Shown in pieces: positions 34,332-43,630 of a stretch of DNA of 44,739 nucleotides. Both the position numbers and the translations under genes were made by a program. This DNA is from Bacteroides sp. CAG:443 (GTDB taxonomy: Bacteria; Bacteroidota; Bacteroidia; Bacteroidales; Bacteroidaceae), in NCBI GenBank assembly GCA_000432735.1, contig FR887814.1, positions 1 to 44,739 on the forward strand, read 5' to 3'. Each line of letters starts with the position of its first letter. The first letter of the stretch is position 1. The notes beneath the pieces were generated by a model. The model was given only the letters and a program-made list of their open reading frames with translations. It ran no database searches and had not been told where the DNA came from.

Positions 34332-35510
34332 ATGGCAAAAGAACTCGAATTGAAGTACGGCTGTAATCCTAACCAGAAACCGGCACGTATTTTTATGCAA
34401 GAAGGAGAACTGCCTATCGAAGTATTGAACGGACGTCCCGGATACATCAATTTCCTGGATGCACTGAACGGATGGCAGCTAGTGAAAGAACTGAAAGAAG
34501 CTACCGGACTGCCGGCCGCAACCTCGTTTAAGCATGTGAGCCCTGCAGGTGCAGCCATCGGTCTGGAACTGGACGATACGATGAAAAAGATTTACTTCGT
34601 AGACGATCTTCCACTTTCTCCGCTGGCAAATGCATACGTACGTGCCCGTGGAGCCGACCGTATGTCTTCATATGGCGATTTCATCGCACTGAGCGATGTG
34701 TGTGATGAAGTTACTGCCCGTTTCATTCACCGTGAAGTTTCCGATGGAGTGATTGCTCCGGGATATACAGACGAAGCGCTGGAAATACTGAAAAGCAAAC
34801 GTAAGGGTACATACAATATCATCAAGATAGATCCGTCTTACCATCCTGCACCGATAGAGCACAAAGATGTGTTCGGCATTACATTCGAACAAGGACGTAA
34901 CGAAATCAAGCTGAACGGTGACAATCTGTTTGCCAACATTCCTACTCAGAACAAGAACTTCCCCGAATCTGCACGCCGCGATCTGATGATTGCCCTGATT
35001 ACACTGAAATATACTCAGTCGAACTCCGTATGTTACGTCAAAGACGGACAGGCTATCGGTATCGGAGCCGGACAACAGAGCCGTATCCACTGTACCCGTC
35101 TGGCTGGTAACAAGGCAGATGTCTGGTATCTGCGCCAGCATCCGAAAGTACTGAACTTGCCATGGGTAGAAAAAATCCGTCGTGCTGACCGTGACAATAC
35201 CATCGATGTCTATATCAGCGACGAGCATGACGATGTGCTTGCCGACGGTGTATGGCAGCAGTTCTTTACCGAAAAGCCGGAAGTTTTGACTCGTGAAGAG
35301 AAACGTGCATGGCTGAATACACTGAAAGGTGTTTCACTGGGTTCAGACGCATTCTTCCCCTTCGGCGACAATATTGAACGTGCTCACAAAAGTGGTGTGG
35401 AATACATTGCACAGGCAGGAGGATCCGTACGTGATGACCATGTAATTGCTACTTGCGACAAATACGGTATCGCCATGGCATTTACAGGTATCCGCTTGTT
35501 CCATCATTAA
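34332..35510 (+). CDS. Stand-alone AICAR transformylase (PurH formyltransferase domain)
   Basis: 392 residues. Transfers a formyl group from 10-formyl-tetrahydrofolate to AICAR, the ninth step of purine synthesis. The catalytic Lys67-His68 pair is seen in TSFKHVSPAGAAIG; SNSVCYVKDGQAIGIGAGQQSRIHC and the C-terminal AQAGGSVRD are family motifs. The IMP cyclohydrolase half of normal bifunctional PurH (about 510 residues) is absent, and there is no sign of truncation: the gene begins cleanly and has its own promoter and terminator. A full PurH may exist elsewhere in the genome. Confidence 0.92.
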   Translation: MAKELELKYGCNPNQKPARIFMQEGELPIEVLNGRPGYINFLDALNGWQLVKELKEATGLPAATSFKHVSPAGAAIGLELDDTMKKIYFVDDLPLSPLANAYVRARGADRMSSYGDFIALSDVCDEVTARFIHREVSDGVIAPGYTDEALEILKSKRKGTYNIIKIDPSYHPAPIEHKDVFGITFEQGRNEIKLNGDNLFANIPTQNKNFPESARRDLMIALITLKYTQSNSVCYVKDGQAIGIGAGQQSRIHCTRLAGNKADVWYLRQHPKVLNLPWVEKIRRADRDNTIDVYISDEHDDVLADGVWQQFFTEKPEVLTREEKRAWLNTLKGVSLGSDAFFPFGDNIERAHKSGVEYIAQAGGSVRDDHVIATCDKYGIAMAFTGIRLFHH

Positions 35511-35540
35511 TAAACCGTGATAAATCATAAAATGATAAAG

Positions 35541-35583
35541 GCGGACAACACCGGCACTCTTTTTCCGGTTGTTGTCCGCCTTT
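35541..35583 (+). terminator. Terminator of the AICAR transformylase gene
   Basis: AGGCGGACAACACCGG (35540s) pairs with CCGGTTGTTGTCCGCCT across a short CACTCTTTTT loop, with a T-run after. The stem is about 15 bp with an internal bulge. Confidence 0.88.
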
Positions 35584-35604
35584 ACGTTTGTCTGTCCTGT
35601 TCAC

Positions 35605-36219
35605 TTAGAACTTATATCCTACCGTAGCAAAAATAGCCAGGTTACGGGGACCGTCTTTACACATGCGTGCCAGGCCAAATTCGCCTTCTACACCTACCAA
35701 ATAATGACGGAAATCGAGGTTCACACCTGCCTGAATACCCGCATCGAAGCGGCGAAGGCCATCCCATATTTTCACATTATTCAGACAAGCATCATTGAAA
35801 GTAGCCCAAGATGAAGTAACATCGTCCGTTTTATGTTCTGTTTTACCAACAACACCATAACCGATGTATCCACCTCCGGCTATTACTACATCAAAATTTT
35901 TGGGAGTACCAATATGGAAAGCAGCCAGAATAGGCATTTCAAAATAATTCTGATTGACCGTTTGCTTTGTATCACCTACCAACGAATACTTAGCACCTTT
36001 CGAGGTCCAGTTCAATCCCGTCTGAAAAGATACCCACCCGGTAAGCGGTATATCCACTCCTACTCCGATGCGCTGGTTAAACAAAGATTTTGACGAGCCG
36101 AATCCATCTCCCATCCACGAAGACGCACCCAGACCTAATTTTACATTCCACATCGGACGTTGTGCATTGACAAGCATAGCCGACAGCACACATAAAACCA
36201 AGAGATACAGTTTTTTCAT
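35605..36219 (-). CDS. Outer-membrane beta-barrel protein (porin family)
   Basis: 204 residues from MKKLYLLV. Signal peptide ending MLVNAQ. The mature protein has eight or so amphipathic strands with the aromatic-girdle pattern and ends in FATVGYKF, a typical outer-membrane C-terminal Phe. This fits the PF13568-like small barrel family of Bacteroidetes. Role unknown. It is separated from the next barrel gene by about 300 bp. Start 36219 is preferred over 36225 for its MKK signal. Confidence 0.8.
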   Translation of the reverse strand: MKKLYLLVLCVLSAMLVNAQRPMWNVKLGLGASSWMGDGFGSSKSLFNQRIGVGVDIPLTGWVSFQTGLNWTSKGAKYSLVGDTKQTVNQNYFEMPILAAFHIGTPKNFDVVIAGGGYIGYGVVGKTEHKTDDVTSSWATFNDACLNNVKIWDGLRRFDAGIQAGVNLDFRHYLVGVEGEFGLARMCKDGPRNLAIFATVGYKF

Positions 36220-36526
36220 AGTCAAGACCGTTTATTGTTGAGATAATAAGAATAGATTTCACCCAGAAGCCTGTTCCCTACAAAGTCCGTGAGAAAAGCT
36301 TCTAGAAACAAATATAATCATATCACCCAACATTCACAATCAAACTTCAGGAAAAAGAGCCGAAAAGTAACCATAATGACTAGAATATCCGACCTTTTTA
36401 CATCTGCACAGCCCTCTGGCAAACATAAATTGTCCCTGACGCAAGGGAATACAATCCATTGCAACAGGGACAATCCAAACTCAAATCGCTCAGGTGTGCT
36501 ACCTGATCATATCATTCATTCCAGTA
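36220..36526. other. Intergenic gap with a long-stem hairpin
   Basis: No gene. ATTGTCCCTG (36429-36438) pairs with CAGGGACAAT (36465-36474) across a 26-base loop, downstream of the 36527 gene on the reverse strand. There is no T-run, so its role is uncertain. Confidence 0.45.
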
Positions 36527-37066
36527 TCAGAACTCATAATCGATACCGATAGAAATGTTCTCTCCATCGAGTGTTACACCAAATCCGTCGGAACCTCTGA
36601 AGTAATCGTCACGGTAACCGGCAAAACCTACTTTGGTAATAAAGCTAAAGCTATCATTCAACTTGATGGCCAGTCCCGGCTTCAACCCGATTTCGAAACC
36701 GTTCACAGCATCTCTGTGCTCAGCTTTTGATGTAGAAAATCCTAATCCCATATCGATGAACAGACGTACGATTTTGTTTTCGTAGAAAGAATAACGAGCG
36801 TACGGAGCAATGGCAAAGCTGTTGACGTGTGATGAAATTCTGTCTTTTCCCTCATCGTAATACGTTCCTTCGTGAGCATATGCCAATTCAGCTCCAATTG
36901 CCCAGCGTTCATTCAGGTTATAGCCAAAATCGGGTGAGATAGAGAATGAATTGATGTCGGCATCACAATCTCTCCAAAGACTGATACCGCCTCCCAAATA
37001 CATTTCCTGTGCATACGATGACAAAGCAGCCATCAGCACAACCACAAGCATTAAAACTTTTTTCAT
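36527..37066 (-). CDS. Outer-membrane beta-barrel protein
   Basis: 179 residues. Signal peptide (MKKVLMLVVVLMAALSSYAQ), then an eight-strand small barrel with alternating strands such as GYNLNERWAIGAELAYAHEG, ending in ISIGIDYEF with a terminal Phe. OmpW/OmpX-size. Function unknown. A -7-like box (reverse-strand TATTTTTG at 37102-37095) gives it its own promoter about 20 nt before the ATG. Confidence 0.82.
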   Translation of the reverse strand: MKKVLMLVVVLMAALSSYAQEMYLGGGISLWRDCDADINSFSISPDFGYNLNERWAIGAELAYAHEGTYYDEGKDRISSHVNSFAIAPYARYSFYENKIVRLFIDMGLGFSTSKAEHRDAVNGFEIGLKPGLAIKLNDSFSFITKVGFAGYRDDYFRGSDGFGVTLDGENISIGIDYEF

Positions 37067-37094
37067 GATTACATTAAAATTATTAGTTAGTTAT

Positions 37095-37102
37095 ACAAAA
37101 AT
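37095..37102 (-). promoter_or_regulatory. Possible -7 box of the 36527 barrel gene
   Basis: Reverse-strand TATTTTTG fits TANNTTTG. No clear -33 box. Confidence 0.35.
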
Positions 37103-37126
37103 ATGTTGAGCGCTCTAATTGCCGCC

Positions 37127-37318
37127 TCATCCGTTTTTATGGCGATTAGCACGTCTGCGGCGATATTCAGCTTTCATTTTAGCCGAACCAGACCCATGCA
37201 AGCCCGTTATATAAGTCTTTTTCTTAGCCTTCGTCTTTACTTTCTCTTCTTTCTTGACCGAAGGCGACTTGCTTCCCTTGAAAATAATTCCTTCTGTAAG
37301 TATTTTCTCTATATCCAT
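37127..37318 (-). CDS. Small basic protein
   Basis: 63 residues, very rich in Lys and Arg, with an acidic-hydrophobic start (MDIEKILTEGIIF) and a basic tail (KMKAEYRRRRANRHKNG). It starts 4 bp after the stop of the M23 peptidase gene on the same strand, so it is placed like a real operon member. No family recognised. Its charge suggests nucleic-acid or ribosome contact, but this is speculation. Confidence 0.5.
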   Translation of the reverse strand: MDIEKILTEGIIFKGSKSPSVKKEEKVKTKAKKKTYITGLHGSGSAKMKAEYRRRRANRHKNG

Positions 37319-37322
37319 ATAC

Positions 37323-37964
37323 CTATTTTTTATCCATTATTTTTTTAGGAACCAGCTTTACGTGATTCCCTTTTTTAGTACAAATAAGCGTACGCTTCAA
37401 CGGAGTTCCCGTTTTCATATCAAAAAGGACTCCCGGATTGATATGCTGTCCGTTCACCCTTATTTCGAAATGCAGATGTTCGGTGGTAGCCCGTCCGGTA
37501 CGTCCTGTCAGTCCGACAGGCTGTCCCGCCTTGACCGTATCGCCTACCGCTACCAGATTTTTCGAGTTATGACTGTAAACAGTCTCCAGTCCGTTGGCAT
37601 GACGTACCACTACTACCTTGCCGTATCCGCCATAATGCCTTGCCATACGTACTATCCCATCGAAGACACAGCGAATGGTATCGTTCGCACGAGTCTTGAT
37701 ATCCGATCCGCTATGTCCTCCCCGTGAGCCATAAGCAGAAATCACTTTTCCTTTCGGCAAAGGAAAGCAGAAGGCAGAATCCGCCAGACTGTCCAGATGA
37801 ATCTCAAAACTGTTTCCCTTGGCAAAAAGTTCCGGCGTCTTTACACGAATATGATTGCGTTCCATTTCCGAAAACACTTTCGTCTTCGGTTCGGCAGAAT
37901 GTACAGACAGTACGCAACCCAACCATCCGCACAATAAAAATCCTGCCAGTATGATCTGTTTCAT
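37323..37964 (-). CDS. M23 (LytM-type) peptidase
   Basis: 213 residues. Signal peptide (MKQIILAGFLLCGWLGCVLS), possibly a lipoprotein at LGC. The LytM domain spans about 75-185: GGHSGSDIK carries the first zinc His and Asp, EHLHFE the HxH motif, and GQPVGLTGRTGRAT the connecting loop. Zinc residues are complete, so it is probably an active cell-wall endopeptidase, not a degenerate activator. The start overlaps the preceding stop (TAATG). Confidence 0.9.
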   Translation of the reverse strand: MKQIILAGFLLCGWLGCVLSVHSAEPKTKVFSEMERNHIRVKTPELFAKGNSFEIHLDSLADSAFCFPLPKGKVISAYGSRGGHSGSDIKTRANDTIRCVFDGIVRMARHYGGYGKVVVVRHANGLETVYSHNSKNLVAVGDTVKAGQPVGLTGRTGRATTEHLHFEIRVNGQHINPGVLFDMKTGTPLKRTLICTKKGNHVKLVPKKIMDKK

Positions 37965-38635
37965 TATTCAAAAAATACAAGTTCCACGTCGTGAGCGTCG
38001 GCAAACTCTTTCAGCAAGCCGATCATATAATTTACATTATCCTCCAGTCCTTCACTGCCACTGTAACCATTCATAATAGCAAGCAGATGTGTGGTACCTT
38101 CACTTATCTTCGTGCGTTCATTATCGCTGGTAGGAGTTCCCACACCTCCTACAGCATCACGATATACCGGCATACCTTCGATGTTCAGTTCGCCACGACC
38201 GATTCCCTCGTAAGGTTCTCCAGCCTTGCCGATGCCCAACACCAGACGGTCGCCCTGTATCTTGTCCAGATCGAATCCTCCGATGGAATGTCCACTATAG
38301 ATAGAAGCCAGATTAATCAGGTCGACCAACGTATCTATCTGATACAAAGGAATTCCTCTCAAGATACGACGACAAAGAGCCTCCGAAGAAGGACGATAGC
38401 GGCTAGGATCCTTTCCACATTTCTTATAAGCTTGTCGAGTAGCCTGAATAGCCGGCATTTCCTTGATGGAGTCGGTTGTATATTTCGAGCGATACAAAGC
38501 TGTAAACTCCCCGATACGTTTCCACAGCTCTTCGTTGTAGGCTGTATTTTTTACCGTAGCAAAGACTGCGGCTCCCCGAAACTGAGGCCATGCTTGCTTC
38601 AGTTCATCGGATACTTCTATGGTTAATTTCTTCAT
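37964..38635 (-). CDS. B3/B4 tRNA-binding domain protein
   Basis: 223 residues. Resembles the B3/B4 domain of the phenylalanyl-tRNA synthetase beta chain standing alone: PAIQATRQAYKKCGKDPSRYRPSSEAL, then IPLYQIDTLVDLINLASIYSG and SIGGFDLDKI. Free-standing members are thought to bind or edit misacylated tRNA; the actual role is not established. Translation is coupled to the M23 gene by a one-base overlap. Confidence 0.85.
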   Translation of the reverse strand: MKKLTIEVSDELKQAWPQFRGAAVFATVKNTAYNEELWKRIGEFTALYRSKYTTDSIKEMPAIQATRQAYKKCGKDPSRYRPSSEALCRRILRGIPLYQIDTLVDLINLASIYSGHSIGGFDLDKIQGDRLVLGIGKAGEPYEGIGRGELNIEGMPVYRDAVGGVGTPTSDNERTKISEGTTHLLAIMNGYSGSEGLEDNVNYMIGLLKEFADAHDVELVFFE

Positions 38636-38709
38636 TGTACACTGATTTTTATTTTTCTTCTATTAATCAAACCTGTCTAAACCAACAAGCGGCAAAAAGG
38701 CAGACAATG

Positions 38710-39519
38710 CTAAACGTCCTCCAGCATAATGCCTGAAAGAATGCGTCCCGACGCTATTCCCTGCCGGCGTGCAGAGAAGAAATCGGCATTTTCCTTCCAG
38801 GTACAAATACCGCTCACCTCGATATTCGAAGGCAACACCCCAAAATCGAGTAACTGCATGCGGTTCGCTTCCCACAAATCAATATGCCATTTGTCCCGAC
38901 GCGAAGCGATGCGCTGCATCTCGAATCCGTTCTGTTCGAAACAGTCGTATACTTCATCGCCAACCTCAAAAGCCTCCAGCGATATGCTCGGACCGATACA
39001 TGCAATCACATCCTTGCCCTGAGTACCATAAGTGCAGGCCATTACCTCCAGAGTCTTAGCTACAATACGGGCAACCGTACCCCTCCAGCCGGCATGTATT
39101 GCAGCAACAGCACGATGTTTCACGTCGAAGCACAGTACAGGGACACAGTCGGCAGTCGATATGCAAAGACATTCTCCGGCTACATCCGTAACCAGCGCAT
39201 CCACTCCCTCCAGCAGCGAAGCTCTCTCCGTTTCCGGATAGCTGAGAAATTCACGGCTGACTATCCGCACTTCCGTACGGTGTACCTGATGTGGAATAAT
39301 CAGTTCTTTCTTCTTTCCCGGCAATAGAGAGCAAAGCAACTCCCTGTTTTTCTGCACATTCTCTGGCGAATCGCCACAGAAGCCATTACAGTTGAAAGAA
39401 GCATATTCCCCTGCACTATACCCACCATGACGAGTTGTGGAGAAACAAAAAATGCCGGGGTACGATCTCATCAAACCATACTCCAACATTCTTTTATCGT
39501 TTGAATACTGCATCATCAT
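38710..39519 (-). CDS. pgeF: Multicopper-type laccase-domain protein (YfiH/PgeF)
   Basis: 269 residues. Family motifs: STTRHGGYSAGEYASFN, IPHQVHRTEV, STADCVPVLCFD, AAIHAGWRGTVARI and CIGPSISLEAFEVG, with conserved His, Cys and His metal ligands. Members act as purine nucleoside phosphorylase or adenosine deaminase enzymes, and PgeF edits peptidoglycan precursors. Which activity applies here cannot be told. The start overlaps obgE's stop (ATGATGATG). Confidence 0.88.
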   Translation of the reverse strand: MMMQYSNDKRMLEYGLMRSYPGIFCFSTTRHGGYSAGEYASFNCNGFCGDSPENVQKNRELLCSLLPGKKKELIIPHQVHRTEVRIVSREFLSYPETERASLLEGVDALVTDVAGECLCISTADCVPVLCFDVKHRAVAAIHAGWRGTVARIVAKTLEVMACTYGTQGKDVIACIGPSISLEAFEVGDEVYDCFEQNGFEMQRIASRRDKWHIDLWEANRMQLLDFGVLPSNIEVSGICTWKENADFFSARRQGIASGRILSGIMLEDV

Positions 39520-40700
39520 TTCTGCGGTTCGTCGTCCCAGTCTACTTCCTCATATTCGTAGTCGAAATCATCCTCATCGTCAGCATCCTCGTACTCATAA
39601 TCGAAGTCTTCGTCTTCACCCATTTCCTTCAGTTCTTCCTGAAGCTTGGTCACATCCTTCGCACGGTGCACGATGGATGCCTGACGAAGTCCTTCCAGAC
39701 GGTTGCTGTCTTTGTTCAATTCCTCCCACAAGATATCTTTCAACTGCTGAATGCCTATATTGGCTACAGATGAAATAAACACATGAGGTATATTTTCGGG
39801 CAGTGTCGGAGTCAGCATCTCTATCAGTTCTTCATCCAGCATATCACACTTCGTAATAGCCAGTACCCGCTGCTTGTCGAGCATTTCCGGATTAAACTTA
39901 GCCAGCTCGTTCAGCAAGATATCATACTCGCGGCGGATATCATCCGTATCGCCGGGAACCATGAACAGCAGCAACGAGTTACGCTCGATATGGCGCAGGA
40001 AACGAAGTCCGAGTCCCTTGCCCTCACTTGCACCTTCGATGATACCTGGAATATCGGCCATGACGAACGACTTGCCGTCACGATAGGAAACGATACCCAG
40101 ATTCGGTTCCAGTGTCGTAAACGGATAGTTGGCTATCTTCGGACGCGCAGCCGATACGGTAGACAGAAGAGTAGACTTTCCTGCATTCGGGAAGCCCACC
40201 AGACCGACATCTGCCAATAATTTCAATTCCAAAATAACAGTCATTTCCTGCATCGGTTCACCGGGTTGTGCAAAACGCGGTGCCTGACGGGTTGCCGTAC
40301 GGAAGTGCCAGTTACCCAGTCCTCCCCGACCTCCTTTCAACAGAATGACTTCCTGTCCGTCTTCGGTAATGTCGCATACATACGCCCCTGTTTCGGCATT
40401 GTAAACAACTGTACCGCACGGCACTTCAATCACCTTGTCGGCACCATCCTTTCCGAAGCTCTTGTTCTTCGAGCCATTGCCCCCATGTTCGGCAAACACG
40501 TGACGTTCGTACTTCAGGTGCAGCAAAGTCCAGTAATTGCGGTTTCCCCGCAAGATAACATGACCTCCTCTACCACCGTCGCCACCGTCAGGACCTCCGT
40601 TGGGCATGTATTTTTCACGGCGCATGTGTACCGAGCCGCGCCCTCCCTTACCGGAGCGGCAGTAGATTTTTACATAATCAACAAAATTCGATTCAGCCAT
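39516..40700 (-). CDS. obgE: Obg GTPase
   Basis: 394 residues. The glycine-rich Obg fold (about 1-160, GGDGGRGGHVIL) precedes the G domain with GFPNAGKST (G1), DIPG (G3) and TKCD (G4). Acts in 50S ribosome assembly and stress control. The C-terminus ends in about 35 residues almost entirely Asp, Glu and Tyr (such as EDFDYEYEDADDEDD), replacing a folded OCT domain. Confidence 0.96.
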   Translation of the reverse strand: MAESNFVDYVKIYCRSGKGGRGSVHMRREKYMPNGGPDGGDGGRGGHVILRGNRNYWTLLHLKYERHVFAEHGGNGSKNKSFGKDGADKVIEVPCGTVVYNAETGAYVCDITEDGQEVILLKGGRGGLGNWHFRTATRQAPRFAQPGEPMQEMTVILELKLLADVGLVGFPNAGKSTLLSTVSAARPKIANYPFTTLEPNLGIVSYRDGKSFVMADIPGIIEGASEGKGLGLRFLRHIERNSLLLFMVPGDTDDIRREYDILLNELAKFNPEMLDKQRVLAITKCDMLDEELIEMLTPTLPENIPHVFISSVANIGIQQLKDILWEELNKDSNRLEGLRQASIVHRAKDVTKLQEELKEMGEDEDFDYEYEDADDEDDFDYEYEEVDWDDEPQK

Positions 40701-40799
40701 AATATTTTCTTGAAAAATTAAAAAAGCCGACCGTCATCCAAACGGTCTAGAGAAAAGTATATGGATTTCCGACTGCACTTCCAGCCGGTCCATATTATT

Positions 40800-40862
40800 A
40801 AGTAAAAAAGAGAACGAGAAACTTCCCAACGGAAGTTCCTGCATTCTCCGTTTTTATGTTAC
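40800..40862 (-). terminator. Terminator downstream of adk
   Basis: AACTTCC (40820-40826) and GGAAGTT (40831-40837) form an inner hairpin; outer bases AACGAGAA and TTCTCCGTT extend it. On the reverse strand it is followed by a T-run (40803-40810). Confidence 0.65.
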
Positions 40863-40866
40863 TTGA

Positions 40867-41436
40867 TTAAAGTTTGTCGATAGCAGTGCAGATATCTGCA
40901 AAGATACCATCCATTGAGCCCAGACCGTTGATGTGGCAGTACTTACCGTCATTCTTGTACCAGTCGATCAGAGGAGCAGTCTGAGAATGATAAACAACCA
41001 GACGTTTCTTAATAGTTTCTTCGTTATCGTCGGCACGGCCAGATTCTTGTCCACGTTTAATCAGACGAGTCATCAGTTCATCTTCCGGAACTTCCAGGTC
41101 GAGCATGATAGAAACTTCCTGACCACGAACCTTCAACATTTCCTTCAGAGCTTCTGCCTGAGCGATAGTACGTGGGAAACCATCGAAGATAACACCTTTG
41201 CTATCTTTGAAGCTATCGAATACGCTAGCCAGAATATCAATCATCAAAGCATCCGGAATCAACTGACCGTTGTCGATATATCCTTTGGCAGTCTTGCCCA
41301 GTTCTGTACCGTTCTTGATTTCTGCACGCAAAACGTCACCTGTAGAGATGTGGTTCAAGCCGTATTTCTCTACGATACGCGCACTCTGAGTTCCTTTACC
41401 TGAACCCGGTGCACCGAAAATTACAATGTTCAACAT
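40867..41436 (-). CDS. adk: Adenylate kinase
   Basis: 189 residues. AMP + ATP to 2 ADP, in the cytoplasm. P-loop FGAPGSGKGTQ (7-17), AMP-binding FDGFPRTIAQAEAL, and a short LID with no zinc cysteines (short-type enzyme). It lies 30 bp after hpt. Confidence 0.97.
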   Translation of the reverse strand: MLNIVIFGAPGSGKGTQSARIVEKYGLNHISTGDVLRAEIKNGTELGKTAKGYIDNGQLIPDALMIDILASVFDSFKDSKGVIFDGFPRTIAQAEALKEMLKVRGQEVSIMLDLEVPEDELMTRLIKRGQESGRADDNEETIKKRLVVYHSQTAPLIDWYKNDGKYCHINGLGSMDGIFADICTAIDKL

Positions 41437-41466
41437 CTTTATTACCTTTATTTAATTTATGATTAA

Positions 41467-42003
41467 TTATTCTATTACCGTATAAATGTCACGATAGTTA
41501 CGTCCCAGTCCGTCGTAATCCAGACCATATCCTACAATAAAGTCATTGGGAATATTCATTGCCACATAATGGATGTCCAAATCCACCTTCAATTTATCAG
41601 GCTTCACCAGCAATGTAGCGATTCTGATTTCTTTCGGATTACGTGCACGAAGCGTTTCTATCAACTGCTTCATGGTAAGTCCCGTATCGACAATATCCTC
41701 TACAATTACAATTGTACGTCCGGTAATGTCATCGCCCAGGCCTACCAGTTCCTTCACCTTTCCGGTAGAAGATGTACCCGCATACGAAGCCAGCTTCACG
41801 AAAGATACCTCACAAGGCATAGTCAAGTGCTTCATCAGATCGGCAGTAAACATAAACGAGCCATTCAGTACACTTATAAAAAGCGGGTTGGTCCCAGCCA
41901 AATCACGATTGATTTCTCCAGCCACACGGGCAACTTCCGTTAATATCTTCTCCTCAGGAATAAAAGTCTTAAAGCGTTTATCTTTGATCTGAATTACACT
42001 CAT
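41467..42003 (-). CDS. hpt: Hypoxanthine phosphoribosyltransferase
   Basis: 178 residues. Salvages hypoxanthine and guanine with PRPP. The PRPP loop VIVEDIVDTGLTM and the N-terminal FISVLNGSFMFTADL are intact. The frame is open to 42123, but only ATG 42003 (MSVIQIKDKRF) gives the family's usual start. Confidence 0.95.
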   Translation of the reverse strand: MSVIQIKDKRFKTFIPEEKILTEVARVAGEINRDLAGTNPLFISVLNGSFMFTADLMKHLTMPCEVSFVKLASYAGTSSTGKVKELVGLGDDITGRTIVIVEDIVDTGLTMKQLIETLRARNPKEIRIATLLVKPDKLKVDLDIHYVAMNIPNDFIVGYGLDYDGLGRNYRDIYTVIE

Positions 42004-42103
42004 AATATATAACTTTATAAAATTGGGACAAAAATACGAATTATCCCTCAAACTTCTATACTTTTTTCGTACTTTTACCGACAAATAGCTATTGAGAAAA
42101 AAG

Positions 42104-43621
42104 ATGAAAATACTTAGTTGCACTCAACAAAAGGAGGCGGATGCTTACACAATCGCCCAAGAAAACATACTTTCCATCAACCTGATGGAGAAAGCAGCGT
42201 CACTGCTTACCGAAGAAATTTGCCGCCGATGGGACAAATCCCACCGTATCGTCATATTCGCAGGTTCGGGAAACAACGGCGGTGATGCCGTAGCCGTAGC
42301 ACGTATGCTGTTTCAGAAAAGCTATACCGTTGAAGTCTATCTGTTCAACATTACAGGGGTATTGTCGGACGACTGCATGAAGAACGTACAACGCTTGCAG
42401 GAATGCGGATTTCCCAACTATCATGAAATTAGTACCAGCTTCGATCCTCCCAAACTGACCAAAGACGATGTTGTAGTAGACGGACTTTTCGGCTCCGGAC
42501 TCAACAAGCCGTTAAGCGGAGGATTTGCGTCGGTAGTAAAATACATCAATGCTTCACAGTCAACCGTCGTTTCCATCGATCTGCCTTCGGGCCTGATGGG
42601 AGAAGACAATTCCAACAATATCCGTCAGAACATCATCCGTGCCGATCTCACTCTGAGCATCCAGTTGCCCAAACTGTCTTTCCTTTTCCCCGAAAATGAA
42701 GACATCGTAGGCGAATGGAAACTGCTCGACATCGGCATCAGCAAGAACTTCATCGAACAAGCTACTACGCCTTATACCATTACCGAAGCCAGCGACATAC
42801 ACCAGATGATCAAGCCTCGCGGACGCTTTGCCCACAAAGGCAATTTCGGACACGGCCTGCTGATAGCTGGTTCGTACGGTATGGCAGGAGCTTCCGTACT
42901 GGCAGCCCGCGCTTGTCTGCGCTCAGGCATCGGTCTGCTGACCGTTCATACGCCTGTCCGCAACCATGATATTGTACAGGCAACCGTTCCTGAAGCAATG
43001 GTACAGAACGACGTACACGAACTTTACTTTGCCGAACCCGTAGATCTCGACAATTTCCAGGCACTTGCCATCGGTCCGGGACTGGGACAAGAGGAGGAAA
43101 CCGCACTCGCTACCTTTGACCAGCTCAAGGAGTGTTTCATACCGCTGGTACTCGATGCCGACGCACTGAACATATTCAGTACACATCGCAACTACCTGAA
43201 CCGGATACCGAAACGTACCATCCTGACACCGCACGTCGGAGAGCTGGAACGCATCATCGGAAGATGCAACAACAGCTTCGAGCGACTGACAAAAGCCAAG
43301 GAACTTGCCACTTACCTTCAGTGCTACATTGTACTGAAGGGGGCCTATACCGTTGTCATCACCCCCGAAGGCAACTGTTTCTTCAACCAGACAGGTAATC
43401 CGGGAATGGCTACAGGAGGCAGCGGCGACGTACTGACAGGTATCATTCTGGCACTGCTGTCGCAAGGATATTCACAGGAGAATGCCTGCCGAATAGCCGT
43501 ATATGTACATGGTCTGGCAGGCGATATCGCCCGTAACCGGGTAGGAGAAATCAGCCTGACGGCAAGCGATATCATAGATGCTCTGCCCGAAGCATGGAAA
43601 AACATTACTGAAACTAAATAA
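42104..43621 (+). CDS. nnr: Bifunctional NAD(P)H-hydrate epimerase/dehydratase
   Basis: 505 residues. Repairs damaged NAD(P)HX. N-terminal epimerase (about 1-210: FAGSGNNGGDAVAVARML, DGLFGSGLNKPL) and C-terminal ADP-dependent dehydratase (about 225-500: GNFGHGLLIAGSYGMAGAS, LTPHVGELERI, GGSGDVLTGI). Domain order is as in E. coli Nnr. ATG 42104 is chosen over a TTG at 42092. Divergent from hpt. Confidence 0.96.
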   Translation: MKILSCTQQKEADAYTIAQENILSINLMEKAASLLTEEICRRWDKSHRIVIFAGSGNNGGDAVAVARMLFQKSYTVEVYLFNITGVLSDDCMKNVQRLQECGFPNYHEISTSFDPPKLTKDDVVVDGLFGSGLNKPLSGGFASVVKYINASQSTVVSIDLPSGLMGEDNSNNIRQNIIRADLTLSIQLPKLSFLFPENEDIVGEWKLLDIGISKNFIEQATTPYTITEASDIHQMIKPRGRFAHKGNFGHGLLIAGSYGMAGASVLAARACLRSGIGLLTVHTPVRNHDIVQATVPEAMVQNDVHELYFAEPVDLDNFQALAIGPGLGQEEETALATFDQLKECFIPLVLDADALNIFSTHRNYLNRIPKRTILTPHVGELERIIGRCNNSFERLTKAKELATYLQCYIVLKGAYTVVITPEGNCFFNQTGNPGMATGGSGDVLTGIILALLSQGYSQENACRIAVYVHGLAGDIARNRVGEISLTASDIIDALPEAWKNITETK

Positions 43622-43630
43622 CAAACCACT

